Source: CAZRHR01 sp964599915
GTDB taxonomy: Bacteria > Bacteroidota > Bacteroidia > CAIKAF01
Length of the DNA stretch: 13,309 bases
Direction of reading: 5' to 3'
NCBI GenBank assembly: GCA_964599915.1
Contig: CAZRHR010000071.1
Location: 1-13,309 of the forward strand
A program made the translations under genes and the position numbers. The notes under the pieces are model-generated. The model had not been told where the DNA came from. It saw only the letters and a list, made by a program, of their open reading frames with translations, and did not search any database. Shown here piece after piece: positions 1-8,800 of this stretch (within the stretch, counting starts at the first letter, position 1; every line of letters starts with the position of its first letter).

Positions 1-1081
1 CCCAAGCCGCTTTTCGTTCTTCTTTGACATACTGACGCGCCTCTTCTACAATAGCGTCTAATTCCTCTTCATTGGCCAGTCCTTTTTGAAGAATCCATTG
101 GCGGAATTGGACAAGGCCATCATACTTTTCTTCCCATTGCAACCGCTTTTTAGATTTATAGCGTTCGTGGCTTCCTGAAGTGGAATGACCTTGAGGTTGG
201 GTGCATTCTTCAATATGAAAAAGTACGGGAACGTGGTCTTGACGGCAAATGGCCACCCCTTTTTGGTAGGTTTCGATCAAGCCGGCATAATCCCAGGCTT
301 TGGCTTTAAAAATCAAGAGCCCTGGACCGTCTTCATCCTTTTGAAAACCTGCCAATGCGGCAGAGATGCTGCCTTTTACGGTTTGAAATTGTTTTGGAAC
401 CGAGATACCGTATCCATCATCCCAAACGCTCATGGCCATGGGCACTTGAAGCACGGCCGCGGCATTCATGGTTTCCCAAAAAGGTCCTTCGGAGGTAGAG
501 GCGTCTCCAATGGTTCCAAAGGCAACCTCATTTCCTTCAAAAGAAAAATCGGTGTGCGATTTCAGTTCTTTGATGTTTCTGTAGGCTTTGGAAGCATACG
601 CCAATCCTAAAAGCCGTGGCATTTGACCCGCAGTAGGAGAAATATCTGCGGAAACATTTTTCATTTGGGTTTGTGGAAGCCATTGCCCTTGGTCGTCCAA
701 CCAACGCGTGGCGTAATGTCCATTCATTTGTCGTCCACCTGTCATAGGCTCATGGGCCAAATCTGTATGGGCGTAGAGTTGGGCAAAAAACTGACGAACC
801 GTGAGCAGTCCGGCGGCCATCATAAAGGTTTGGTCACGGTAATATCCGGAGCGAAAGTCTCCCTGTCTGAACACTTTGGCCATGGCAATTTGCGGCAGTT
901 CCTTTCCGTCGCCAAAAATGCCAAACTTGGCTTTTCCAGTGAGCACTTCCTTTCTGCCTAAGAGAGAAGTTTCCCGACTTTCAACAGCAATCCGATAATC
1001 TTGAAGGACTTCTTCCTTAAATGTATCAAAAGAAATCCGTTGGGAATCCAATATACGGGTGGTACGTGGTTCTGTCTGCAT
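1..1081 (-). CDS. Fused 2-oxoacid dehydrogenase E1, alpha part (3' end cut by window)
   Basis: Thiamine-diphosphate enzyme that decarboxylates a 2-oxoacid and passes the acyl group to the lipoyl group of an E2 partner in the cytoplasm. I translated 360 codons by hand from the ATG at 1079-1081; the frame stays open to the left edge. The thiamine-diphosphate motif is at residues 192-214: GDASTSEG, then E203, N206 and AAAVLQVP. Other family blocks are GYYRDQTFMMA, MTGGRQMNGHYATRW, SADISPTAGQMPRLLG and TQPQGHSTSGSHERYK. From memory, these blocks match the Bacteroidota E1 in which alpha and beta subunits form one chain of about 800 residues, so roughly the C-terminal half (beta part) lies outside the window. 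The substrate, pyruvate or branched-chain oxoacids, cannot be decided here. The dihydrofolate-reductase-like gene lies 83 nt upstream on the same strand, and a candidate promoter lies in that gap. Confidence 0.9.
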   Translation of the reverse strand, partial: MQTEPRTTRILDSQRISFDTFKEEVLQDYRIAVESRETSLLGRKEVLTGKAKFGIFGDGKELPQIAMAKVFRQGDFRSGYYRDQTFMMAAGLLTVRQFFAQLYAHTDLAHEPMTGGRQMNGHYATRWLDDQGQWLPQTQMKNVSADISPTAGQMPRLLGLAYASKAYRNIKELKSHTDFSFEGNEVAFGTIGDASTSEGPFWETMNAAAVLQVPMAMSVWDDGYGISVPKQFQTVKGSISAALAGFQKDEDGPGLLIFKAKAWDYAGLIETYQKGVAICRQDHVPVLFHIEECTQPQGHSTSGSHERYKSKKRLQWEEKYDGLVQFRQWILQKGLANEEELDAIVEEARQYVKEERKAAW

Positions 1082-1107
1082 GAAATTGGCCACTTGGTTT
1101 TATCCCC

Positions 1108-1139
1108 CAAAAGTAATGATTCAGGGGCGAAATGGGAAA
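1108..1139 (-). promoter_or_regulatory. Candidate Bacteroidota promoter of the E1 gene
   Basis: On the minus strand, TACTTTTG at 1115-1108 fits the Bacteroidota -7 consensus TAnnTTTG exactly. A TTTC at 1139-1136, 20 nt upstream, could serve as an imperfect -33 element (consensus TTTG or TTG). Transcription would begin about 20 nt before the ATG at 1081. It suggests E1 can be transcribed independently of the gene upstream. It was found by eye only. Confidence 0.45.
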
Positions 1140-1164
1140 CACCTTGCGGAGTTGCATATCATTT

Positions 1165-1719
1165 TTACTTTAAAAGAGAGGTAGCGTTGGCTTTCTTGTA
1201 ATGCAAAAGAACCATACCATTCTCAAAAGATGTGGCTTTTTCTAGTGTCCAAGAGGCGGATTGTTCAGTAGGAAGAAACAAAGGGCAGCCTTTGCCCAGG
1301 GTCAGCGGCAATATCACCAACCGCCACTCGGTAATCCATTGTTGCTCGATAAAATACTTGATTACCTCTCCTCCTCCAACCAGCCAAATGGCGCCACCTT
1401 CTGCCTTTTGAATATCGTCTAGAAACATGGCATTTGAAAAATCCCCTCTTTCCGTATCCGGCGTGTGAATGGGGAATTCTGTTTTACGGCTGATGACCCA
1501 AGTTTTTTTTCCCAAATAAGGCCATGGGGCACTTTGCTGAACGATAAAATCATAGGTTTTTCTCCCCATAACAAGGGTATCCACTTCGTCCATAAGCTTT
1601 GCGTAGCCAAAATCCTCTCCGGCAGGTGTGGGATAAGTGGTGAGCCAATCTATATGATTGTCGGCATCGGCAATGTACCCATCCAGGGACATGGCCAAAA
1701 AAGCAATAACCTTGCACAT
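1165..1719 (-). CDS. Dihydrofolate reductase family (RibD C-terminal-like) oxidoreductase
   Basis: A 184-residue protein with the fold shared by dihydrofolate reductase and the RibD reductase domain, probably NAD(P)H-dependent and cytoplasmic. Visible motifs are the N-terminal strand and loop FLAMSLDGYIAD (residues 7-18), MGRKTYDF (51-58), which belongs to the nucleotide-binding region, and WLVGGGEV (112-119), the glycine-rich turn typical of the family. Many Bacteroidota and Bacillota carry such stand-alone proteins, for example the YyaP/YwjB type, whose substrate is unknown. It should not be called the folate enzyme FolA without other evidence. The only plausible start is the ATG at 1719, placed almost directly after a -7-like element. 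It lies upstream of the E1 gene on the same strand and is divergent from the secreted protein gene at 1869. The family call is firm; the reaction is unknown. Confidence 0.85.
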   Translation of the reverse strand: MCKVIAFLAMSLDGYIADADNHIDWLTTYPTPAGEDFGYAKLMDEVDTLVMGRKTYDFIVQQSAPWPYLGKKTWVISRKTEFPIHTPDTERGDFSNAMFLDDIQKAEGGAIWLVGGGEVIKYFIEQQWITEWRLVILPLTLGKGCPLFLPTEQSASWTLEKATSFENGMVLLHYKKANATSLLK

Positions 1720-1723
1720 GACA

Positions 1724-1757
1724 CAAATTTAATTTCAAGCGACCCAACATACACGAA
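1724..1757 (-). promoter_or_regulatory. Candidate promoter of the DHFR-like gene, possibly giving a near-leaderless mRNA
   Basis: Minus-strand TAAATTTG at 1731-1724 matches TAnnTTTG exactly and ends only 4 nt before the ATG at 1719. A poor -33 candidate, TTCG at 1757-1754, lies 22 nt upstream. If it is used, transcription would start at or next to the start codon, giving a leaderless or nearly leaderless message. Confidence 0.35.
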
Positions 1758-1868
1758 CCTTGGTCACAAATATCATGTGATGTATAGTTTTTTTGTATTT
1801 TCGGTGAACTAACCTAAATTAAATCAATGCCAAACCCTGGCATGGGTGTCGTAATATTTTATAGAAAT

Positions 1869-4172
1869 ATGAGGTACGTTCTATCCGTTTTCATTGCTAC
1901 ATGGACCATGTCGCTTTGTGCCCAACCCAGCCTTCGGATGTCGGGAGAACCTACGCCGCCTTTCTCATTGAATGAGGTGGCAAAGGTTGACTATCAGGAC
2001 GCAACCCATCGACTTTATCATTTAAAAGACGGCAGAACTTTGCAGGAAACTGCATGGTCACCTGTGAATTATTTGAATTCTTCAGGGAAATGGGCCCCCA
2101 TTTCCACGGAGCCAATGGCCCATGCATTAGGTTTCGCCGCCGTCCATCAACCTTATCCACTTTTTGCGAATACAGATGGAAAGCTTGAGATTCAGGTAAA
2201 TGGGCAAAGCCAGGTAAAACTAAGTTGCGAGCGGGTTGGCGCCATGGCATCGGCCAGCTCCGCACCCTTCCAAGATAATCAGCACATTATTTATCCCTAC
2301 GGTCCGCACATTCAACGGAAAGTTGATTTTCGAATCAATGGATTTAAAACCGATTATGTCCTTTCTCAACCACCTGCAGACGGAGATTTTGAGGTAATTG
2401 AACGGTTAGAGGGGCCAGCCAATGCCAAATTGGTCGCTGGAAAAGAGATTGAAGGCTCACTTGAGCTTGTAGATGGCAATGGAAATGTAATCAGCAGGTT
2501 GTATCCACCCTATGCCTATGATGCTTCCGGAAATGTTTGGCCCATGCAATATGAAGTGATCAAGCGCTCCTCGTTTTGGCACATAAAATTCAAAGTACCG
2601 GACGCATGGTTGCAGGACGCTGCCCGTGTGTATCCTGTTACCATTGACCCTTTAGTCACCGGACCCACTGCTTTGTGGAGTGGCGGTATCATGCCCTCTT
2701 GTGAACTACCCAATTATCATGTGGACTCATTGGCCGTAACCATTCCCGGCGGAGTGATGATTACCGGCATGTTTTGTACAGGCTCTTACTATGCTTCTCC
2801 ATTTACAGCCACCACCATGAGCAATGGCTCTATGTACTTTTCCACCCAATGTGGCGATGGTCCTTCCCAAACCGTTGGACCACCCACCGGAAATTTAGCA
2901 GGAACGGCGTATCTTGAAAATGTTGATTTTCGTCAGCCCTTAGGTTGTTGCCTCGGCGCAAGTTGTAGTCAACGTACGGTGTATGTAAGGTTTCATTTGG
3001 GCCGAAATTTCGGACCCGGCGGATGTAACACCAGTTATATTTATTACAATCCAACCACTCAATGGCCATTTAGGGTGTATGTGGAAGGCCGAACGCTGGA
3101 AACATTTAATCCACAGTGGGCCACAACACCAGCCTCTCAATGTAGTGATGATTGTGAGATGGAAATGCGGGCTTACGTGCGCTTTGGCGTGCCTCCCTAC
3201 ACCGTGAATCATCCATGGATGGCTGCACCTGAGCAAATGGGCACCACTAATTTCGCCTGCTCACTTCCATTTACCCAAAAAGCCTTTAATTTGACTCGTC
3301 CCAACTGTCCATCCGTTTGTAGTCCTGCAGGCCCATTAACCATTCCATTACCGACCATTACCGATGCCTGCAACAGCACAGTCAGCGGTTTGCCAAGCCT
3401 TTCTATCAATATCTTGCCAGTTCCGGAAGTTACCATGGTGACGCCAGATCCTGTTTTTTGTTCCGGTGACCCGGCCAATGTTAGTTTTTCTTCTTGCGTT
3501 CCCGGCAGCAGCCTTATATGGTATTCCGGAGGACAAACCGGGACCCAAGACGCGATAGATACCATTTTCACCAACAATTCTACTCAAGCCCAAACCGCTA
3601 CCTTTTTTGTTTCGGCCTCGGCCGGCGGCTGTCAGGGACCCACCGATACGTTTAACGTGTCTGTGATTCCTTTACCATCGGCCTTTTTTCAATTGCCTGA
3701 AGTGGCTTTGGCATTTGAACCCATTAATTTAATAGACAGTAGTTTATACAATGGAAGCTCACCTGCTACTTTAAATTGGGTATTGGGAGATGGAAACACC
3801 GCGTCCAGTTCGCCTTATGTCCACAATTATGAAGAGGTCGGCGCTTATGAAGTATGTTTAACCATTGAAAATGCGGATGGTTGTATGGATGTATTTTGCG
3901 ATACCATTCAAATCATTCCCCAAGAAGTCATTTTACCCAATGTGGTTACACCTAATGGAGATGGAATGAATGATTTGTTGGAAATTCCCTATTTGCCTTT
4001 TTACGGGAAAAGCAAAATGACCGTGATTAACCGTTGGGGCATAACGGTTTACAGCAGTGGAGATTATCAAAACGATTGGTATCCAGAGCATTTGACCGAT
4101 GGCACCTATTATTATATTCTGGAACTTGCCGATGGGAAAATTCACCAATCCACCCTGAATGTCTTTCATTAG
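1869..4172 (+). CDS. Secreted cysteine-rich surface protein with PKD domain and T9SS type B sorting domain
   Basis: A 767-residue exported protein of unknown function. The start is set at the ATG at 1869 because it begins a clean signal peptide (MRYVLSVFIATWTMSLCAQ); the longer frame from 1827 would put 14 polar residues before it. Domains in order: residues about 20-260, a beta-rich N-terminal region ending in YPVTIDPL, a motif seen in large secreted wall and RHS-like proteins; about 262-510, a segment with 13 cysteines including a CC pair; about 515-598, an Ig/PKD-like domain; about 600-685, a PKD domain with core WVLGDGN at 637 and a YEVCLTIEN strand; 692-767, the gliding-motility-associated C-terminal domain starting VVTPNGDGMNDLLEI and containing NRWG. 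That last domain is the type B sorting signal that routes proteins through the type IX secretion system to the cell surface. It is probably a single-gene unit. Cargo role, such as adhesion or binding, is not visible. Confidence 0.88.
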   Translation: MRYVLSVFIATWTMSLCAQPSLRMSGEPTPPFSLNEVAKVDYQDATHRLYHLKDGRTLQETAWSPVNYLNSSGKWAPISTEPMAHALGFAAVHQPYPLFANTDGKLEIQVNGQSQVKLSCERVGAMASASSAPFQDNQHIIYPYGPHIQRKVDFRINGFKTDYVLSQPPADGDFEVIERLEGPANAKLVAGKEIEGSLELVDGNGNVISRLYPPYAYDASGNVWPMQYEVIKRSSFWHIKFKVPDAWLQDAARVYPVTIDPLVTGPTALWSGGIMPSCELPNYHVDSLAVTIPGGVMITGMFCTGSYYASPFTATTMSNGSMYFSTQCGDGPSQTVGPPTGNLAGTAYLENVDFRQPLGCCLGASCSQRTVYVRFHLGRNFGPGGCNTSYIYYNPTTQWPFRVYVEGRTLETFNPQWATTPASQCSDDCEMEMRAYVRFGVPPYTVNHPWMAAPEQMGTTNFACSLPFTQKAFNLTRPNCPSVCSPAGPLTIPLPTITDACNSTVSGLPSLSINILPVPEVTMVTPDPVFCSGDPANVSFSSCVPGSSLIWYSGGQTGTQDAIDTIFTNNSTQAQTATFFVSASAGGCQGPTDTFNVSVIPLPSAFFQLPEVALAFEPINLIDSSLYNGSSPATLNWVLGDGNTASSSPYVHNYEEVGAYEVCLTIENADGCMDVFCDTIQIIPQEVILPNVVTPNGDGMNDLLEIPYLPFYGKSKMTVINRWGITVYSSGDYQNDWYPEHLTDGTYYYILELADGKIHQSTLNVFH

Positions 4173-4225
4173 GGCCTAGGCAGATTCGTTATATAGAACA
4201 CATAAACAGAAACTTGGGATTTAAT

Positions 4226-4262
4226 CCTAAAGAATAGCTTTACAACTTTAGGTAAAAACCTA
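4226..4262. repeat. Overlapping inverted repeats across the tpiA promoter
   Basis: CCTAAAG at 4226-4232 pairs perfectly with CTTTAGG at 4246-4252 across a 13-nt loop. TAGGT at 4249-4253 pairs with ACCTA at 4258-4262 across 4 nt. The two share the TAGG segment, so the hairpins are mutually exclusive. They cover the -33 region and touch the -7 element of tpiA. They could be an operator or chance AT-rich pairing; with no following T-run they are not a good terminator for the gene upstream. Confidence 0.35.
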
Positions 4263-4268
4263 CCTTTG
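4239..4268 (+). promoter_or_regulatory. Promoter of the tpiA-prmA-exported protein-plsY operon
   Basis: TACCTTTG at 4261-4268 fits the Bacteroidota -7 consensus TAnnTTTG exactly. TTTA at 4239-4242 stands in for the -33 TTTG, with 18 nt between the two elements, inside the usual range. The tpiA ATG at 4279 is only 10 nt after the -7 box, so the leader would be very short. This is the best promoter match in the window. Confidence 0.6.
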
Positions 4269-4278
4269 TAAGAAAAAC

Positions 4279-5040
4279 ATGCGTAATAAAATCATTGCCG
4301 GAAATTGGAAAATGAACACTTTGGTTCAAGATGGCCTAGCTTGGTTATCTGATTTCAAACCATTAGGTGCATGTGGTCACCCCGATGCCACCTTACTCCT
4401 TTTTCCGCCTTTTACGCATTTACATGCCATGCAAGATGCTGCAAAACTTCAGGGTATTTTTCTTGGTGCCCAAAACTGTGCAAGTGCATCCTCAGGGGCT
4501 TATACCGGTGAAGTTTCCGCAGAAATGATAAAGTCCACCGGAGCAACCCACGTTTTGGTGGGCCATTCTGAGCGAAGACAATATTATGGGGAAACCGAAA
4601 GTACGCTTCAGCAAAAGTTACAGCGGGTGTGGGAAAATGGTCTAGTCCCTGTATATTGTGTGGGTGAAACCCTCGAGCAGCGTGAGACAGGACGTGCGAG
4701 AGATGTGATTGCCTCTCAATTGCATGGGGCCCTTGGCTTATGGAAAGGAAAATTACCAGGACCATTGATCTTGGCTTATGAACCTGTTTGGGCCATTGGA
4801 ACAGGAAAAACAGCTACACAAGACCAAGCCCAAGAAATGCATGCTTTCATTCGCATGGAAATGCAGGAATTATTTGGAAAAGAAACCGCTGCGCACCTTC
4901 CTATCCTTTATGGAGGTTCTGTGAAGCCAGACAATGCCAAGTCCTTGTTTTCAGCGCCAGACATTGATGGTGGACTTATCGGTGGCGCGTCCTTAAAGCC
5001 TAAAGATTTTTGGGATATTTTGGCCGGAACAGAGGCGTAA
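4279..5040 (+). CDS. tpiA: Triosephosphate isomerase
   Basis: Interconverts dihydroxyacetone phosphate and glyceraldehyde 3-phosphate in glycolysis and gluconeogenesis; a cytoplasmic TIM-barrel dimer. The 253 residues are the normal length. All catalytic landmarks are present: N9 and K11 in GNWKMN, H96 in VLVGHSERR (95-100 is GHSERR), E168 in AYEPVWAIGTGKTAT with phosphate-gripping loop 6 at about 171-178, and the phosphate-binding turns YGGSVKPDN (211-219) and GLIGGASLK near the end. It is the first gene of the four-gene operon, with prmA starting 3 nt after its stop. Its product uses dihydroxyacetone phosphate, which is also the precursor of the glycerol 3-phosphate consumed by PlsY at the operon's other end; that metabolic link is an inference. 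Identification is very secure. Confidence 0.98.
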   Translation: MRNKIIAGNWKMNTLVQDGLAWLSDFKPLGACGHPDATLLLFPPFTHLHAMQDAAKLQGIFLGAQNCASASSGAYTGEVSAEMIKSTGATHVLVGHSERRQYYGETESTLQQKLQRVWENGLVPVYCVGETLEQRETGRARDVIASQLHGALGLWKGKLPGPLILAYEPVWAIGTGKTATQDQAQEMHAFIRMEMQELFGKETAAHLPILYGGSVKPDNAKSLFSAPDIDGGLIGGASLKPKDFWDILAGTEA

Positions 5041-5043
5041 CGC

Positions 5044-5847
5044 ATGGCAATACTATTTCATTTTCATTTGTTGCCAAACGCCGTAGAGGACCTTTTGCCC
5101 TTTTACATGGATGAAAGCGGCTTTGAGGCTTTCTGGAAAAAAGAAGATCGGGTCTGGACGGCCAGTTGGTCCGGAACAGCGCCGATCCCTGCCAAAGAAA
5201 ACCTTTTGTCCAGATGGGAAGGGCTGGAAAAGGTAGTGATAGAAGAGCAACAAGACACCAATTGGAATGCCGTTTGGGAAAGTCAATTCCAACCCATCCG
5301 CATTGGAGATACATTTTACATTCGGGCACAATTTCATGAAGCCGCCAATCCACCGGTAGCACATGAAATCATCATTGCACCAGAAATGACCTTCGGAACG
5401 GGCCACCACCCTACTACCCTACTTTTACTGGAAGCCCTTGCGACACATCCGCCCGTGAACAAGTTGGTTTTAGACATGGGTTGTGGTACCGGCATCCTCA
5501 GTTTGGCTGCACTTTTCCTTCAGGCCAAGTCACTGGTGGCTGTGGATAATGATGACCGTGCCTGTGAGGTGACCCGAAAACACCTGGCCCAACATGGCCA
5601 AACCGCCACGGTTTTGCATCAAGGAGAGGTTCCTAAAGGTCCGTTTGACCTTATTCTCGCCAATATCCAGCTTAACATTTTGCTTGCCCATTTACCTGAC
5701 TACCTGGCCCAATTGAATCCCAAGGGTGAAATTTGGTTTTCAGGGGTTATGGAGCATCAAGTAGCAAGCCTAACCAAGCATTTGACCCAAGGTCAATTTT
5801 CCACCACCCTAGCCAATGGCTGGGCTTTTATACAATATCAACCATGA
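5044..5847 (+). CDS. prmA: Ribosomal protein L11 methyltransferase
   Basis: S-adenosylmethionine-dependent methyltransferase that trimethylates ribosomal protein L11 in the cytoplasm. The 267 residues are a little shorter than the E. coli enzyme (293), as expected for Bacteroidota. Motifs: NWNAVWESQFQP (73-84), the PrmA signature linking the N-terminal substrate-recognition domain to the catalytic part; PEMTFGTGHHPTT (113-125); SAM-binding motif I LDMGCGTGILS (143-153); the acidic end of strand 2, VDNDD (167-171); and DLILANI (202-208), equivalent to the NPPY-like catalytic motif. It starts 3 nt after tpiA, and its TGA overlaps the next start in an ATGA (5844-5847), so translation of the next gene is probably coupled to it. 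In some Bacteroidota I recall the tpiA-prmA pairing as common, but cannot verify that here. Confidence 0.96.
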   Translation: MAILFHFHLLPNAVEDLLPFYMDESGFEAFWKKEDRVWTASWSGTAPIPAKENLLSRWEGLEKVVIEEQQDTNWNAVWESQFQPIRIGDTFYIRAQFHEAANPPVAHEIIIAPEMTFGTGHHPTTLLLLEALATHPPVNKLVLDMGCGTGILSLAALFLQAKSLVAVDNDDRACEVTRKHLAQHGQTATVLHQGEVPKGPFDLILANIQLNILLAHLPDYLAQLNPKGEIWFSGVMEHQVASLTKHLTQGQFSTTLANGWAFIQYQP

Positions 5848-8800
5848 GGATTTTCCTGATTATTAGTTTATTACTTTCCAACCTTTTCCAACCTCAGTGG
5901 AGCCAATCTGCCGCATTGCCCACAGAGCCGGAAGCTTTTTTCAAAGCCCTTCCAGACCTTATTTCAGATGGAACAGATGGCCGTGAAACCAAAGACTACC
6001 TGAAAGTCTTCGAAAAAACCTGGATCGACCCCAATTTTGCCTATATCCGTACAGAACTGATGCGTTTTGCCGGCGACATGCAAAAGAAAAGAATGCGCAT
6101 TGCGCATTTCAAGGCTTTTGTGCATGCCTGTGACAACTTTTACAATTTTTCCAAAAGAGACCAAGCCACCTTCACCACATGGATGCAATCGCTGGATGTG
6201 GTCATGAAGAAAAAAACCATCAATGGTTTTCTCGGGTACCTTCAATTTTCCGAAGCATTTTTTCAAACAGGCGAATTATATAAAACCGGAGGACATGAAT
6301 GGCGGGTAGATAATAACCAGTACATCATCAAAGTAGAGCAAAATGAGGTGAAATTTCATTTTAGCAATGTGAACCTCACCCTTAGATCCAAATACGATTC
6401 CAGCACCGTCCACAATACCCGACTTACCTACAATCCATTGGAAGAACACTTGTTTTTTGAAGGTGGACAAATGTATTATGACCGCTTAAAACTGCCACGG
6501 GAAAAAGTATTTGCCCATATTCAAACCGTAAGTACGACGGCACGAAGGAACAACTTCACCGCAGACTCCGTCATGTTCACCCATACGGACTTTTTCAAGG
6601 AACCTTTGATGGGAAGATTGGAAGATAAACTTACCGTAACCGGTGAGGATCGGGATTCAAGGTTTCCAAAGTTCGACTCTTACAACAAGCGATTTAAAAT
6701 CAAGGATATTTCTCCCGGAATAAATTACGAAGGCGGGTTTAGTTTTCATGGAAATCGGTTTTTGGCCAAAGGAGATAGCGTCCAACCCGCCACCATGACC
6801 TTTATGCGAAAAGATGAGCCTTTTATTATCATCAGTGCGGCCAACTTCTCCATTACCGAAGACCGAATTACCGGCAGCCCGGTGTCCGTGGTGCTTCGCA
6901 TCAATAAAGAAGACAGCATGTTTCACCCGCATACGGAATTTAAATTTTTGAAAAAGGAAAAGGAGTTTTCCTTGCTTAGGATTGGGGATGGATTGGCCGA
7001 AACGCCCTTTTTCAATACCTATCACCGCATCGACATGTATTTCGAGGCCATGTATTGGAAAATTGAAGAGGAGCAAATTCGTTTTGCCATGGCCAGAGGA
7101 AGTGCAGCAAGTAAGGCGTCTTTCCGTTCCGGCAACTTTTTTTCTGCTGTAGATGACGAACGTTACCGAGGCTTAGACCAAGTCCACCCCGTGACCCAAA
7201 TTTTCAATTTTCTCGCGAAAAATGGCCATCCCAAGCATTTCACCGTCTTGGAATTGGCAAAATTCATGCGCACCGATGTGATGCAAATCCGCATGATGTT
7301 GCTTAATTTTAGTATTGCCGGTATGTTCAGTATGGAAGCCAACTCCGGAAAAGTCAACGTTACCGACCGCTTTTACACCTATTATTTTGCCCGGGCCGGT
7401 TTAAAGGATTATGATGTTATTGAGTTTTCCAGTCAAATTAATACTGAAAATGCCCTGTTAAGCCTTTTAGATTGGCGGCTCGACCTCAAAGGAGTATCCA
7501 GGATTACCTTGTCCGATTCCCAATCGGTGGCCATTTACCCCACCAACCAAGAATTAAGCTTGAAAAAGAACCGAGATTTCGAATTCCATGGCATGATTGA
7601 GGCCGGTAAATTTGCTTTTTATGGCAAAAACTTCTTTTTCAATTATGGCCTGTTCAAAATTGACTTAAAGGATGTGGACTCCGTAAAAATTGCCGTAGAA
7701 AGTTTCAAGCCCAATGAAAGAGGTGAGCGTCCCATTCGGTTTGTAAAAACAGTCATTGAAGGGGTAAAAGGAGAATTATTGATTGATGATCCCGGAAATA
7801 AATCGGGGGTGAAAGGCTTGAGTCAATACCCACGACTTATTAGTGATTCTGCCTCCTACACCTATTATGACCGCCCTCAAATTGAACAAGGCGTATATAA
7901 AAGAGACGATGTATATTTTCGCATCAACCCTTTCACCTTAGACAGCCTTGACAACTTCCGGACGGACCAGATTCGTTTACCCGGAACCTTTGTATCCGGC
8001 ATTTTTCCAGATTTGGAAGAAGGACTGCGCATCATGGAAGATTATTCCCTTGGTTTTAAAAAAGTAGCCCCTGAAGGTGGTTTAGATGCGTATGGAGGAA
8101 AAGGTAAATTCATGGATACACTTACCTTATCTCACAATGGTATTCGGGGGCAAGGGACGCTGAATTACTTGACCAGTTCGGTCGAATCGGATGATTTTAA
8201 ATTTTATCCTGATTCTATGAACACCCAAGCCCGAAGATATGGGGTTCAAAAAACCAAATCCGGCAGCATTGAAACGCCAGATCTAAAAGCGCGTGACGTA
8301 AGCGTGCATTGGGAACCACACAACGACTTCATGCAAGTGAGCGAAACCACCCAGCCCATGGACATGTATGAGGGGCAAGTGCAAATGAAAGGAAAGGTGA
8401 CACTTACGCCGGAAGGATTAACAGGCGACGGTATGATGGATTTTGGAAATGCAGAGATGGTATCCACCCAATTTAAATATCGCTCCATTGATTTCCATAC
8501 CGACACCACCACTTTTGCCTTGAGAGATGTGTATGAAAACAATGACACCAGCCAGGTCGCTTTCAGCACAGCCAATGTAAAAGCTGATGTGTCCTTTGAA
8601 GGAAGAAATGGAAAATTCAAATCCAATTCAGATGAGTCTTTCGTGGATTTTCCCATGAACAGTTTTAAAGCGTACATGGATGAGCTGGAATGGTTTATGG
8701 ATAACAACGAAGTGGACATGAACACCAACCGGGTAGACCGTTTGGGATTGAAAGGCGCTTTGTTTGTATCCACGGATAAAAGGTTAGATAGCCTCGCCTT

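Noticed and set aside
185..961. Two plus-strand open frames of 141 and 112 codons
   Set aside because: They lie antisense to the E1 coding sequence, whose minus-strand frame carries clear thiamine-diphosphate enzyme motifs; the plus-strand proteins look like nothing known.
1827..1868. Upstream ATG as the start of the T9SS cargo protein
   Set aside because: It puts 14 residues before an otherwise well-formed signal peptide that begins at 1869.
4226..4252. Inverted repeat as a terminator for the T9SS cargo gene
   Set aside because: The stem is only 7 bp with a 13-nt loop and is followed by TAAAAACC rather than a T-run.
5733..5843. Upstream ATG giving a 1539-residue version of the large exported protein
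   Set aside because: The extension lies inside prmA in another frame and would bury the signal peptide 37 residues in; the ATGA overlap at 5844 is a typical coupled start.
7185..7385. A DNA-binding regulator role for the winged-helix-like segment
   Set aside because: The protein begins with a signal peptide and is otherwise beta-rich, so the segment should not be in the cytoplasm.
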